Shown piece after piece: positions 21,908 to 35,275 of a DNA stretch of 64,000 nt. The notes under the pieces were generated by a model that worked only from the letters and a program-made list of their open reading frames with translations, made no database searches and was not told the DNA's origin. Source of the DNA: Halichondria panicea (taxonomy: Eukaryota > Porifera > Demospongiae > Suberitida > Halichondriidae); the NCBI RefSeq assembly GCF_963675165.1, contig NC_087384.1, positions 886,001 through 950,000 of the forward strand, written 5' to 3'. The position numbers were made by a program, and so were the translations under genes. The number at the start of each line of letters is the position of its first letter. Positions within the stretch are counted from its first letter, which is position 1.

Positions 21908-24710
21908 CTAATTAATGGAGGCATTATTCTGGGTAACGGTTTGTTCTGTATTTAAATAAGATGCATTACTTGCGCTACCGTTCCGGTCGTCAGGATCAGG
22001 CTGTATTGATTGCAAATCTTCACCAGCACCTGCATGCATGACACAACATGCCATAAAATTTATAGTTCTGATGTATACCGTTTCATTGATAAATGCCTCT
22101 GAATAAGCACGCATGGTATATAGTAGGCAATAAAGAGGCAATAAGAAGTGTACTTAAGACATGCAGTTAGTGTGAGTAACTTACTGTTTTTTCTCCACCT
22201 GCAACACAAACACCCTCCGAGTATTATTACTACCACCACCAACAACAACAACACCACAGCACTGGAACCAATAGTAGAGCCAATAATAAGCTTTGAATCT
22301 GAAAGGGAAATACACATAAAGTAATATGTAGCAATAAATGCTATACTTACCATCAGAACAGCGACATCCATCCTGCAGAATATGACTTATAGATGGCTGA
22401 AATGATTCATTGGCACATCTAGTTTGATTTTGGTCTAGAGTGCAATTAGAGTCACAAGATAAGTAAATTATTGTGTTGTGAGGAATAATCTTTTCAATTC
22501 CAGGTGGGATTTCACCAATGGTTGAGTTAATGTTCACCCTTGTAGAATTCGAGGTTTCAAGTTTGCACGGCAAAAGAACTAGTTCGTGTCTCTCAGTTCT
22601 GCCAAGTTCTAGTTCACTGTGGAAAATCACAGTGGAGTAGCAGATTCTGCCGGCTACAACAGGAACGCATGTTTTGTAGTCCTCTAGCGTGTAGTTGCTA
22701 GTGGTGTTAGTTAATTCACTATCAGATGCACAAGATCCCTCAATGAACTGGACTTGAGCTTGGAAAGTGTCACTTCTCTCATCACAGTGACTGTTAATTG
22801 ATACTTCAATGCATTGGTCAAGAGTGACAGCAGAGCTTGGGTCTATCATGATAGTGTCTTCAACTGCATTATATATTCGTTCATAAAAAGAATTCCTGTA
22901 TAATTATACTGTCCCGTGTATGCATGCACCATTGTGATAGCTTTCTAAATTATACTGCACTGCATGGTAATACAATTTTATTGTACTATCTATTTGGACA
23001 TGGACAATACAATACATGTCAATGTAACTATATTATACCTGAGAGTTGTATCGATTCGTAAGTAAATTTATTCCTATCTTCATCAAAAGCAACGTCAACA
23101 ACAAAATTCCAGATATCACCAATAAAATCATGTTCTTCTCTCAATACAGTTGAATTGACATATTTTTTCCTGACTTTTGAATACTGCTTGTCCAGGATAT
23201 ACGAGACACTGTGGTTCGACTGGTCTGAAATGGTTATCAGGAATCCCGAGAATGCACGTCTGCTCTCTTCAGAGAAGGTATACTGCATGCATGTATGTAT
23301 GAATTATAATTATGACCAATAAAGAATAATATAAGCCTTACGATCCATTCCACATAGATAGGAGGAGGGTTGGAGGTTAGTGAGCAAGGGATGGACACTG
23401 TACTGTCATTTCGGGAATTTATTGGAGAATCTGTAAATGACGTATAGAGTCTATACACTGTAAAAAATGATGTGTGGTTTTCAACACAGAGTGCGCACTT
23501 ACAGGAAAACCACACATCAGTGTAGATCTACCGTACGTATAGTTAATAGTATGGTTAAGAGTGCAGCATGGGATTAATAGCACGAGTATAACAAGGCTAT
23601 AATTATATATAATTATATACGCACTGTATACAGAGGAGGTTGGTCATCATTTACTATATATACTAGTATAGATTTACAATCATTTTCAGTATGTTAGCTT
23701 AGCTATAGAATAGCTACTTTTCTCTCTTAATTATTAGTTTATACGCACATTCCTCCATAAAACATTACGAGTCATGACGAACCTCTTCTGCACACAGTAT
23801 ATGTATAATTATAGTTGCTTATAGTTAGCTGTGAAACTTACCAGTAGTGGCCTCAACAGGAGCACTGTGAAACCAACAATCTTCACTAACTGTATTCACT
23901 TCAAAATAGCACATGTTATTGTTCTCTCCAATGCATTCACTACACTCAGCTGTGAGTTCTTCTGTTTTGTTAAAAAACCCAGCTGCTGGTGTGCAGTTGC
24001 CACAGTTCTCTCCATAAGTAATGTTGTATCCTCCGATTCCACCAATACTTTCATTTGGAGAAGTCCACCCAAATCGACAGCTTCGATCTTGTTGAGGTGT
24101 CACCCTCACACGTGACGGCGGATTTGGAGTAACTATTCGAAAAATGATAACTATAATGATACGTTTTATATAGCTACATGCATGGCTGTTCTAATAGTCC
24201 AATTAAAAACAGCGAAAACTTACCTCCAATTCTTACTAGAAATGTTTTAATCCCATTATTGTTTAATCGACAATTAATAGTGCCTCCATTCATTTCAATG
24301 TTAGTTTCAAATTCTAAGATAGAAGTTAGGTGTTGATCATCTGTACAAGTCAAGTTTCCAAAGTAGGGACCACATATTCCAATGTAAACAGGTTCATCTG
24401 GTAGTGGACAGGTTGCAGTCGGGAGAGGAAGGGTATTGTTGGTGATAGTGTTACTGCTAGGGCAATCAAAACCAATACCATTCCAATCGAGTGTACCAAC
24501 CTCAGCTGGAACTCGGCAGTGATATGTTACTATCTTTCCTTCATTGAAACAGCGATCTGCTGCATGCATGATTATATATAGGTGTTATATAAATTATCAC
24601 CATTTAACTATACAGAATAACTTATCCTATAACTGACCAAAGGGTCGATCCAGTTTAGAGGATCCTATGTTCAGCAATTGTAGTAGTAGCACAAATCCTA
24701 TAGTTGACAT
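21908..24710 (-). CDS. Receptor B: Ig/FN3-like single-pass membrane protein
   Basis: Eight exons give 593 residues: 24710-24638, 24559-24224, 24132-23842, 23430-23342, 23282-23039, 22863-22351, 22298-22185, 22029-21908. All junctions are in phase; the first donor (GTCAGT) is the weakest. Signal peptide MSTIGFVLLLQLLNIGSS is followed by an Ig-like exon (VTYHCRV..TINCRL). The next exon has the cysteine-rich FN3-like module (ENCGNCTP..CSECIGENNNMC). Short linker exon 4 and later FN3-like exons follow. Exon 6 (171 residues) is longer than in the paralogues and has extra cysteines near the membrane. The helix at about 519-545 is Val/Leu-rich and ends GGCLCCRWRKN. The tail is acidic and Asn/Ser-rich with one tyrosine motif, YLNT (Y578), which fits a Grb2 SH2 site pattern. 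It is divergent from A and D in sequence but shares their exon order. Confidence 0.82.
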
Positions 24711-25139
24711 TGTAAAAGCTGGAAAGTTTCAGTTTTGTGTCTATAGACACTTTATTATTATTATAGCTACAATGTTTTGCATGATGTGCAGTCAGTGGCT
24801 TATTTTCATGATTCTACTTACTTAATATGTCACATGTCATGTAGACAATTATGTGCGAGAACTGATTGGCCAATGAATATGTTTTAGATTTAAATTTACT
24901 TCTCTATGCATGCAAAAACAACAAATGATTTCATTTTACCACACCTGTGATTCCACTTCACACATGTAAAGGTGCAGACAGTATGTCGGTAGGTCTCATG
25001 ACTGCATGGCTACGCATGACGTGCATAATTATGAGTATAGCTCAAATAACAGTATAGCAGCATACTTATACTTATCTTAGCTATATATACACAACACCTA
25101 CTAACATACTATATAGCTGTTACCGATAACTCAAGAACT
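24711..25139. promoter_or_regulatory. Shared upstream region of receptors B and C
   Basis: Receptors B (-) and C (+) are head to head with 429 bp between start codons, so this interval must hold both promoters. It is AT-rich with several ATGCATGCA and TATATA stretches; AGCTATATATA lies about 60 bp upstream of the receptor C start. No specific factor site is claimed. Confidence 0.45.
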
Positions 25140-27261
25140 ATGGATTTCAAACTATTTTTAGCTATTATAGTTTTATGTGCATTGAAAATATCATGCCAAG
25201 TCAGCTTGGTACGTAACTTCGATCCAAACGACTGCATCATCGAAGAAACAGTAGTTACTCTGACGTGCACAGTTGAGGACCGTAACAATGGAAATGGGGC
25301 AACAGTAATAAATGGTAGTCAATCTATATTTGATTGCCCAAGTGTCAGCAAAGTTGAAAACAACATAATTTACTTAAGGCATGCACATATGGAATCTGCC
25401 ACAGCTATGTGTGGGGAACTCATTTCAGGCCGAATAGTGGAAGTGCAAAATGGAACATACATCACTCAAATTTACATTGCCACTAACGTTTCCATGAATG
25501 AGGGATATGTAGAATGCCGTGAATTTGGACAACAAGGCAGTTCACGAATACAACTGGCCAACATCGAAGGTGTGTAACTCAGTCTAAAGAATATAATTAG
25601 GCAGTTTATATGTGCATATAATATATACATGCATGCAGCTCTTCCACGTCGTCCCACCTTATATGTGGAATTTCTCGATACTTTGTTTCGCATTCACTGG
25701 AACCAGTACAACGAGGGTCTGACTAAGAGTTCAGACTCACACTTTTCTATTAAGGTGACTGGAGAGGACTGTGGTAATTGCACCAACCTTGATAGGATTG
25801 TGAGCAATGTCACCAACCAGCTCTCGTGCACTGAGTGGGAGCCCAATGGACAAGTTTGCAATGTTACTGTCACAGCAGTCGCTTCTGTATGTGGCTTACA
25901 ACAATTTATAAGCTCTTCACGTCTAGTCTATTTAAGAGGTGAGTGCATGTTAGTTAAATTTTTATAAGCTGAGCATGCAATATTGAACTTGAAGTTCCCA
26001 TGTACATTGTATAATGCTAATTATTACATGTATATATCTCACTAATTTTCAATTGAATTCGTCATGCATTGCTACTGCATGCACATTAAATTATCTCGGA
26101 CATGCATAAGATGTATACATGCAGTTCCAGAGGCTCCAATCTTGGAGGACCTAATGCCTGCTTATTCACTAGACCTGGAGGAACTTCAAAGCATGCAAAT
26201 ATTATTGGCTGTAAGTTGCCAGTGTCATGTATGCACATAACACAATGTTTACTACATACAATTATAGATTGAATCCACTGTTGATCTTAATGGCCTTCCT
26301 ATTGCCTTTCAAGTGAGCGTGAACCGTTCTACTGACCGATGGGATAATAATCCAGAGTGTTCCCTCAAAATTTTTGCCGGCAACAAATGCATTGCAAATG
26401 CTAATGCTCTAGTAAAGTATCGTTGTGAGATTAATTTCCCTGTTAACAGTTGTCAAGAACTATTTTTGCAACCAGAGCAAGACGCGGACTTTCAAATAGG
26501 AATTTTTTCAGAAAGTAGTATTGGAAGATCATCTCTAAATTTTTCCAATATACCTTGTAAGTTGACTATAATTCTACATATATAATAATATAGTCAGAAC
26601 CAATGCTGATTGCTGTTATTATGCATATGCATGTCTTTATACATGCAGCTTACGCCCATTTAACGGTGCAGTTTTTATTCACTGACCCACAACAGTCCCC
26701 CCCAAAATACAACTTTATCTCTGTTAACTTTCTTCAACTACACGACAACATAACTTCTATGATTAAATATGGTTCCAACTGCCAAGCTCTTGATAATCAA
26801 ATGACGATTGTTGGCTTTAATGTGACTACTCTGACATTTCCTGTTCGTGGTACCATGGACGATATTTGCTGGATTGTCACGATTAGTAACATTTCTAAGT
26901 CTTTAGCATTTCAGGGAAACTTTAGTACAGTGGATTCATCAGGTAAAATTTTTAGTCTGCCATGTTGACTGGGTTAAATAGAATCTATAAGCAAAATATA
27001 AAGTTGATATATAAATATTATTATAATTATGTTTGCTTCCATGCAGATGCATATCAAGTATCTTTTGACTACAGTATCAGTGCTGTGGTTTTTGCAGCAT
27101 TCGTTTTGTTCATCATAACCTATACTCCAACTGTAACATGGTATACCCGAAGAAAATATAGCAAAAATATAAATGTTCAGGCTAATAGCAGTATCAAGTC
27201 GGAGCTGTTGTCCAGTGAGGCTGAACATGATATACATAAACAAAATAGCTATAAATTATAG
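25140..27261 (+). CDS. Receptor C: Ig/FN3-like single-pass membrane protein, short tail
   Basis: Six exons give 537 residues: 25140-25569, 25639-25938, 26125-26210, 26268-26556, 26649-26942, 27047-27261. Exon 1 combines the signal peptide (MDFKLFLAIIVLCALKISCQ) and the Ig-like domain (VTLTCTV..GYVECRE), unlike A, B and D where the signal is on its own exon. Exon 2 is exactly 300 bases, as in A and D, and carries the cysteine-rich FN3-like module (EDCGNCTN..CTEWEPNGQVC). Two more FN3-like exon pairs follow, with many Asn-X-Ser/Thr sites. The transmembrane helix is ~476-495. The tail of about 40 residues is basic then acidic, with two isolated tyrosines (YSKN, SYKL) and no ITAM-like pair. The function is unknown. 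Confidence 0.83.
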
Positions 27262-27469
27262 TTTCTATGCTGAACAACTTATAATATGCAACACTGAGTT
27301 TTGTTTTTAGCAAGTCAGTTTAATTTTAACCTCCTTCTTAATGTCAGTACTTCCTGTGGATATACACATGCATATGATGTGTGGTGGTTTGCTTTATTTG
27401 CATGCAAGAAGTAAAATGCTGAATTGCCAATGCCAAGAGTACTCTTATCTATACTTTTATAGATCTAGA

Positions 27470-29599
27470 ATGATTTTTTTCTGGATGCTCTTACTCAAAG
27501 GTATATATGTAGCTAAATATGTGTGAACTACTAGCTAGGTACTTATACATGCACGCATGCATGATTGTGTGTTTTCAACTTTAGGGGTTTTAACACAAAA
27601 TACAATATTCCTGGGTAGAAACAAGATAACAAATTATTGTTACGATGAAAACGAAACTTTGATGTTTGTTTGCTCTGTTGAGGATGACAGTCACCATGCT
27701 GCCACAGTGTGGAGTGGGACAGCATTTAACTGCTCTAGTGTGTTTTCGATCACAGACAACCAAATATACTTGGCTCATTTACAATACAGCTCATTTGCGT
27801 ACGGCTCTTGTAATGATGGTGCTTTCTCTGCTGAGGGTATTGAATTTAATAATTCATTGTACACTTCAACTCTTACTGTAATGCCGGGCTCTCTAGAAGT
27901 ACCAAATGGAAAGACGATTGACTGCAGTCTCTCTGGAGCTACCATATTTGGCTTAGTAATTTTTCGTGTAGGAGGTAAGCTGGATAACATATGTATCATT
28001 TTTGTATCTCTATATAGACTTACACAGTTGTACCTGAGCCCCCTATTGGTAATGGCCTTACTTTTTCAGTAGAGACTTCCCAACTTTTAACAGTAAGTTG
28101 GACTGAACCATTGGGAGTGACTGGTGGAGTTGGTGGATTCTTAGTTGATGCATCCAGTGATTGTGGACAGTGCATTAATGTGGGTATAGTGAGTGCCAAT
28201 GTGACAGACATGTCATGCTCGGGATGGGATCCCATTGGACAGACCTGCAACATCAGTGTCTACACAGTTACTGCCTATTGTCAGATCCAGAGTGAGGTCC
28301 CCCTCTTGTTTGCAATACACTTTAAGTGTGAGTTTATATACATTCATATCACGGATTTATCACAGATTTATTGTATATTGCAGTGCCTGAAATACCAAAT
28401 ATCACTGCGATTATTGTAACGTATGAACTCAGTGGTAATTTAAAAAGAATAACAACAACTCTTTCAAAGAAACAAGTAAGAAAAACGTATACTAATCAAG
28501 TCATGCATGCCGCCGAGTTTCATTAATGTAGAACACAACGGATGAGAATGGATTGACTGTCATCTATGTCCTTGCGTACACCCACTCATCCATTGGAAGT
28601 AATCCGGTAGAGGTGCTACTGGACTGCTCAGAGAGCATTGACTGCATGGATGTATTCGAGGTAGACCAAGCTCAAAAGTTTGGAGAATATTCTGTTGCAG
28701 TTGGTGCTATGACTCCAATTGGGAAAACAGTTCAACACAGTAACAACAGTTTGACAATTGGTGAGTGTTATCCTCTAGTTGTCAAAAATGTTTATCTTGT
28801 GGGATCTTTTGTTTTTAAATTATGTCATATACAGGAGTAGCTAATACATTTATGTATGCTACTGTGGATGTGCTTGAGAGTTACACTATTGTCAACTGCT
28901 TTTTCTTGGCAAAATATGACCACATCTCCTGCCAAGTGGAATATAGCCACGATTGTAACAGGCTCTCTAATAGCAAGCGAAGAAGTGTGGTTAATGCATC
29001 TGACGTCTCTATTCTCCTTGAAAGTATCTCTCCTTCAACAGTGTACTGTTTTGTCTTGACAGCTGACAACCAATCGCACACTGTGAAAGTGCAAGGGAAT
29101 TTTAGTGGTTTGTTGTTAGTGAGACGTGTGTTAACTGTACGTACTTCCCCTGCATACAGGATACAGTCTACTGAGCAACGCGTGCAACTCCAGCAACAAC
29201 TCTGGCAACAACTCCAGCAACAACTCCAGCAACAACTCCGGCAACAACTCCAGCAACAACTCTGGCAACAACTCCGGCAACATCCTCAGCACAAGCTTAA
29301 TTGTCATCATGGGTGTCACCATCCTAATGGCTTTAGTCGCTCTGATAACACTCGTTGCAATTATAATAGTGTTGTACAAGAAAAAGAACAGCTCAATAAA
29401 AAGTGATGAACCTGTAGAACCTGTTTATTACTCCGCTGTCAAGCCTGTGGCTGGGGAAGGTGCACCTGATCCGACTTATGATGTAATCTCAGCTGTTAAG
29501 ATGAGAGATATCCCCACGGAAGCCAATGAAGCATACCACCCCGTATCAGTGCAACCTAACGAGGCCTACCAAACAACCAACATCATGAATGTCAATTAG
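27470..29599 (+). CDS. Receptor D: Ig/FN3-like single-pass protein with ITAM-like tail and NNS stalk
   Basis: Seven exons give 584 residues: 27470-27500, 27585-27974, 28028-28327, 28384-28475, 28532-28760, 28835-29107, 29160-29599. Exons 2, 3, 4 and 6 have exactly the lengths of those in gene A (390, 300, 92, 273), so the two are recent paralogues. The signal peptide MIFFWMLLLKG spans exons 1-2; exon 1 is the least certain. An Ig-like domain and the CGQC..CSGWDPIGQTC module follow. The stalk (451-478) is seven tandem NNS(S/G) units, each an N-glycosylation site. The helix is ~488-510. Tail motifs are Y528/Y529, Y545 (YDVI), Y564 and Y575 (NEAY). Y529 and Y545 form YxxV-x12-YxxI at the same spacing as gene A. 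Confidence 0.85.
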
Positions 29600-29906
29600 T
29601 TTGTCATACGACTCAGCCTTAATTTTTTGATTATTCATCATGCACGCTAGAGTCAGTATCGTTGTAATTACACAGATTTTCATTTAAACATTGTGTCTGA
29701 GTGTTTCAATATCACATACATAATTCAGAATCAGCCAAGTCTACAGTATGCACAGTAATAGCACAAATTATACAAATGCATGTATACCTAGATAGCTTTG
29801 CAGTTTGTACGACACATGCTATAATTATTATTATAACGAAAATAAAAACAGGATGAGCTCTAAAACACAAATGTCAATTCGAGGGATGATTGTGTCCTTT
29901 GACTGA
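29600..29906. other. Gap between receptor D and the smoothelin-like gene
   Basis: The two genes are convergent here. The stretch is AT-rich and serves as both 3' ends; AATAAA on the plus strand near 29841 could end either strand's neighbour poorly, and I see no gene. Confidence 0.4.
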
Positions 29907-32900
29907 CTAGTTGAAGTGCTGGTAGATGGTAACTAGGAAGGTCATGATGCTCCTAGAGTCGGGGATCTTCACCATCACCATGTCCTCCACGTCCAACATC
30001 TCTGGAATGCCCGCTTCCCTGAGAGGGGGTAGGAGTGTACGTCAGTGATATGAATATAGTCATGTAATATAGAGTTATCCATAAATCTAGGACAATCCAA
30101 CGAGTCCTTCAAAATTTAATCTCATTCCTGTATTTGAACCTAAAATCAATCAGTATTCTACATCACATGATAATTAAATGATTAACTATTGTATTCCAAA
30201 ATAAAGCTGTGGTTTTGAAGTAGTAACTTAGCACACGCTCTAATAACAAAAGGTACCACAAAACGTACTTTGCAGCTTCGAAGGCGATGGTGAAGTTTTC
30301 GCGAGGGTTAGAGGGTGAGAGATCATCATAGGGGACCTTATCGGGCAGGAAGGAGTGCATGATGGCACAGAACGCCATACCATCAGACCAGCTGCCTCGG
30401 AAGTCTTTCACCTCAACATTCTGCAATAGAGACGTAATACATAATTGTGTGTCTATAAAAGAGCACTAGTAGCTTTTGTTTGTTGTTGCTAAGGTTGATA
30501 GCGAGGACCGTACAATGTACAATGTATAGTGGGAACAACAAGCACACAATTTTCTCAACAGAGGATGTAGGTTGGGCATTAAGGTATTACCATGGTGATC
30601 GCTTAGCATCATGCATTCTCAGGATGTGGTACAAGATACAGAGAGTGTGCAGTTGTACTCTTACCTCATAGAAGCGTGTCTTGTGTTGACACCAGGCCAG
30701 TAGTTGTCCAGTGGCACTATCCTTCTTCTTAAAGTTGGCACCTTTAGCCTCGGCTCTGAAATGGGGCAAAGAGAGGATAACTAGAGCACTGAAGTGTTAA
30801 ACCCTCGGCTGTTTAAATATAGCACGAATAATAGATCTATAGACCGGAGGAGTGTTATACAGTAAATGCAGTAGTTGATTTTAGTGGATGACCCATTTAC
30901 TTGTGGACTAGGATTCAGCCAAGTCAGCAAAGAAACTTGAAGTCTTAGAAATAATTATGGTTCTTATAATTAATAATGTTCTGACCAATTAGGCCGTAAC
31001 CATACAATAAAGATGTGGGTGCATGGAAACTGAAGTGATTGAGGCTGTTTCACAACAATATCCGTTTAGTAAGAATCTTATGTTTACATTTCTCATTTCA
31101 TAACGTTAAATAATTCTCTGAAAAAGCAACACACTATAGTTTTCTACTGTAGTGACCCTTTTCCATTGTTCCTGGTACAGGATCACCTCAGCTGCAAATA
31201 AACCCCTTGAATAAAGGCCGCCCTCAATTGTGGCTATAAGTAAGCCCTGCAGCCTACGTGCAAGTCAACCTTCTTCGCTTTTATTTTAAAATCTGGCTTA
31301 AAAGTGCTAGCTCTTGTACACCCTCTAACACACATCACACATCACACACTGTCATTAACACCCACCCACTCCACAACAGACACCAGGCACTCACTTGTCT
31401 CCACTCTCCTCCTCCATGTTGGACCACTTGCTGCGACTATCGCGAGCATTATCCATCTGTTTCTTATTATCCAATGCCTTTCTCTCTCGATAAGTCATCC
31501 TCGGTTTATCATCTCCCGTGGCCGACGTAGTCTTCAGTCTCTCTTCCCTCGCCTTCCGACGTGCCTCTCGACGAGCTTCGTACGAATCCTCGTCAACGCC
31601 ATTACTAACTGATGGCTTCTCGCTCTTTTTAACCTCTACCGTCTGCATCTCCTTTGACCTCTCGGCACGGCGACGTCGTCTCTCCGCCATACGAGCCTCG
31701 TACGACTCAGGCTCCGCCTTCTTTTCTGGCTCAGCTGCATCCACTTGATCCTCTACTTGATCTTCTACTTGATCTTCTGACGGCTCTTCTTGAGGTTCCT
31801 CAGGTTCTTCATTTGCAACATTTGATTCAGGTTCCACCTCCTCCGGTTCTGGTTCTACAGATTGCGATTCTACCATTTCTGATTCAACTGATTCCAGTTC
31901 CGGTTCCACCACAGGTTCTGGTTCGTATTGTTCATCATCAGCTGTCTCCTCTTGTCTCCTGCGGCTCTTTGGCTTGGCCTCCGGAGCATTGTTCTGAGGT
32001 AGAAATAGTTGTATTTATTATGGCTAACAATCCATGAAAGATGATAATTACTCCTACACAAACTTGACTACTTCGAGGAATGATGGACACATGTACAACA
32101 CAAAATTAATCCGAAAATCCGTGCTATAGACTATAGATCACATGGTACTAATACAAATATCACATGACATTAATATAACTCACTGGTGAGGGTCGTCCCT
32201 TGAGACTACCACGGAAGTCACTCTGAGCAGCTGCCCCGGTCTTGATCCTTTTTATCTCGGGACCTGCCGCTTTTCGCAGAACATTTCTGAAATCGACTTG
32301 CTCCCCTTTTGGTTTTGCCTGAGGGAAGGCCTTTGTTGTGTCGATCTTTGTCGCCTCTGCCTTACGTAGTTTCTTACGGAAGTCTCCATCGATGCCCTCC
32401 TCTTTCTTAGTGAGTACCTCAATGGGTAGGGACGTCTTGACCCCCACCTTACTGGGGTCGTAGGAGGACCGCCCCCCACGATATTGGTGGGTATCTTTCT
32501 CAGAACGCCCACCCAATTCCTCAGATTCCTGTGGGGAGCAGGTAATGTAATTATATATTTCAAGGAAAATAGCAATAGTTCTAACAAGATATCAACGGGA
32601 TTAATCATATTCGTACGTGTACTTTATTCTACTGGTTTGAAACTACAGCTATTATATCAACACTCATCTACATGCCACACCCACTGACCTCATCGTCATC
32701 ATCTTCGTACTCTTCCTCGTCATCGTTACCCTCGCTAAGCTCCTCCCCCTCACTCTCTCCTGGCTCATCTGCTGAGTCAACAGCTGCCTCGGCCTCCCTG
32801 GGCTCTGGGGATAGCTCCTGTGAGGGTGTACGTGTAATGTGTGAGGGTGTGTGAAGTGTGAGGGTGGGGACGGTATATACGGCTTGTTACATAGAAAATA

Positions 32901-33391
32901 TAATTGTAGCGTAACTAAAATGCACAATACCAAAGACATACAAAACGTACCAGCTCTGGAGAATATTCTCGCACTGGTTCTGGGCTTGGCTCCCGTATTG
33001 GTTCTGGACTTGGCTCTCTGGCTGGTTCCGGAGTAGGCTCACGCGGTGGCTCAGGAGTGGGCTCCCTGGGGGGTTCGGGGGTCGGCTCTCTGGGGGGTTC
33101 AGGGGTTGGTGATCGAGGGGGAGGTGATGGCTCCCTCTCTGGCTCAGGGGTCGGCTCTCTGGGGGGCTCAGGTGATACAGCCTCTGTGAGGGGGTGGGTG
33201 GCGTTATTAGCTATATCCCATGAAAGCTAACAATGGATTCGCAGCACAAAATAAATAAATCTGATTAGTGTATGTGAGAAAGAGTTTATTTAAATGGAGC
33301 CAAGAGCCAGTTGCTTAGTGAATGGATCAAAAGAGACCTGAAGCGCTAAGGTACTAACCTTCAACAATCTCTGCCTTCACAACTTCAGGAG

Positions 33392-33443
<52 letters not shown>

Positions 33444-35229
33444 GGTGGTAGAGTATACAGTCATTACACTAGCTGGCCTGTACGTATTATTGTGTGGTGT
33501 AAGTATGCAAATATCAGGTCGTAAAAGTTAATAATTATAAGAGATGTAGAGTCAAGGAACAACTACTTTACAGTCACTAATTACCCCCACAACTTTGGTA
33601 TCCCTGGTAACTACCCCCCACAGCTATGTTATCCCAGGTAACTACCCCCCACAGCTTTGGTATCCCTGATAATTGACTGCTGGTCAAGCGTCCAATAACA
33701 GGCTCATAGCTACAGCATGCCAGGAATAACTAGCATACACACAGTCACTCCCACTCCAGCCGACCAGTACACAGCCAACCACATCCAACAAATGTATCAA
33801 GTGCTATAAAAACATATCTACAAAAGTAATGCATTTTGGAAACACAATACAACAGCAACCATTACAAATCTCCAATACGATCGATTCTTACAATCAACAA
33901 TGTATAGTTAGCAACTCTATTTGATGGTGCAGGCATTTTCTGTATCACTTTCAACTGCTAGTAATTGCCTAGTACGTGCAGGTGCTGCTCATAAATTAAA
34001 GTATTGGCTTCTGACAAATAAAGCACATGTGTATAAATACAATACTTATAGAGGATTGGGATGTACCCAATAGGCTGAGGTGTTCCATGCACAGTGATGT
34101 GCCCATGTAAGGTCGTTACGGGGTCAAGCTAATTGCCTATTGTTCAATGCTGGCTTCCATACTTAGGTATTGTAAACCGTTAAAAATGGGACTTGATAAC
34201 ATAATTATAATTAAGGGAAAGGCTTTGATAAACTGCATACAGTATATACTTATCTATATAGAGTGTTTGTGTTTCCTATTCAAATGATATAGAGGATAGA
34301 ATTGCAATACATTAATTGCAATTGAGACACAACAAGATGGTGTAGGATTTCACAATGAGCCCCATCCCTCTGACATTGGACCCAGCTGCACATGTACTAA
34401 ATACATTAAACCTGTTATTTGAATAATATAGCTTAAACTTGCGGAAATTCAGTTAGGTTTAGTACAAGGCATGGTATTCACTGTAACATGCTGAGCATTC
34501 CAGACTAATTCTGAATTGTTTCTGATGTGGTGAATGCCATATACAGCGTGCCCACATCCCATAAGAATACAGGCAGACACACATTTGTGACTAGCTAGCC
34601 AAAGTTTATGCATATACAGTACAACTCCAATCTGCCAAATAACCATCCCCTATAATTATACCCAATTCACAAACGCCCTAATAGGTGGGGTAATTGCACA
34701 CACTAGTGGTCAGTGAGCTAATCAATTGGGCAGATCTACCGTACACACTGCTCTTGCTAACAGAGCTATAATTATTAGCCCACTGTAGGAGGTCCATGTT
34801 GCATGCTATGTAACATATATGTATTCACTCACCTTCTCAGGTTCTGCCAGTTCTTTTGGCTCCGGGGTGACCGAGCTATATGAGCTAACAGATTCTCTGG
34901 GGGAGGACCGAGTGGATAAACCGTTGGTCACCCCCGTCCCTGATGACTTTCTACGTCCCTGGTTTCTATAAGGCATCTCGTTAGATTTAAGATAGCTGGT
35001 GGTCGCTGTGGACGGCGGTGTTTCAAGCGTGTTATCGGTAACGTTGACTTTGACTGGGAGGATGTTGCCTGTTACGGAATTTGGGATGGACACACTTTTG
35101 GGGGCCTGCCAACCAGCCCGGCGGTAGTTGCTGGAGCCAACTTGCTTCTTTGATTTAGAGCCCTTGAGATTACGGATGGCTTTACGGATGGCCGATCGCT
35201 CCTCGTAGTCTTCAGCACCATTCAGCTGT

Positions 35230-35275
<46 letters not shown>

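Noticed and set aside
22060-22141. Extra exon 22102-22083 between receptor B exons 7 and 8
   Set aside because: Including it breaks the reading phase of the last exon; direct joining of 22185 to 22029 keeps the frame.
29131-29379. 82-codon minus-strand Leu/Glu-rich ORF
   Set aside because: It is antisense to the NNS repeat of receptor D; the plus-strand frame has splice sites, a membrane helix and a paralogue.
29160-29406. Gln-rich plus-strand frame through the receptor D stalk (QQQLWQQLQQ)
   Set aside because: The exon 7 phase set by the upstream splice site and by paralogue A gives the NNS frame, which continues into the membrane helix and tail.
31304-32037. Plus-strand ORFs over 31.3-32.0 kb
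   Set aside because: They are shadows of the smoothelin-like exon 31993-31395 on the minus strand.
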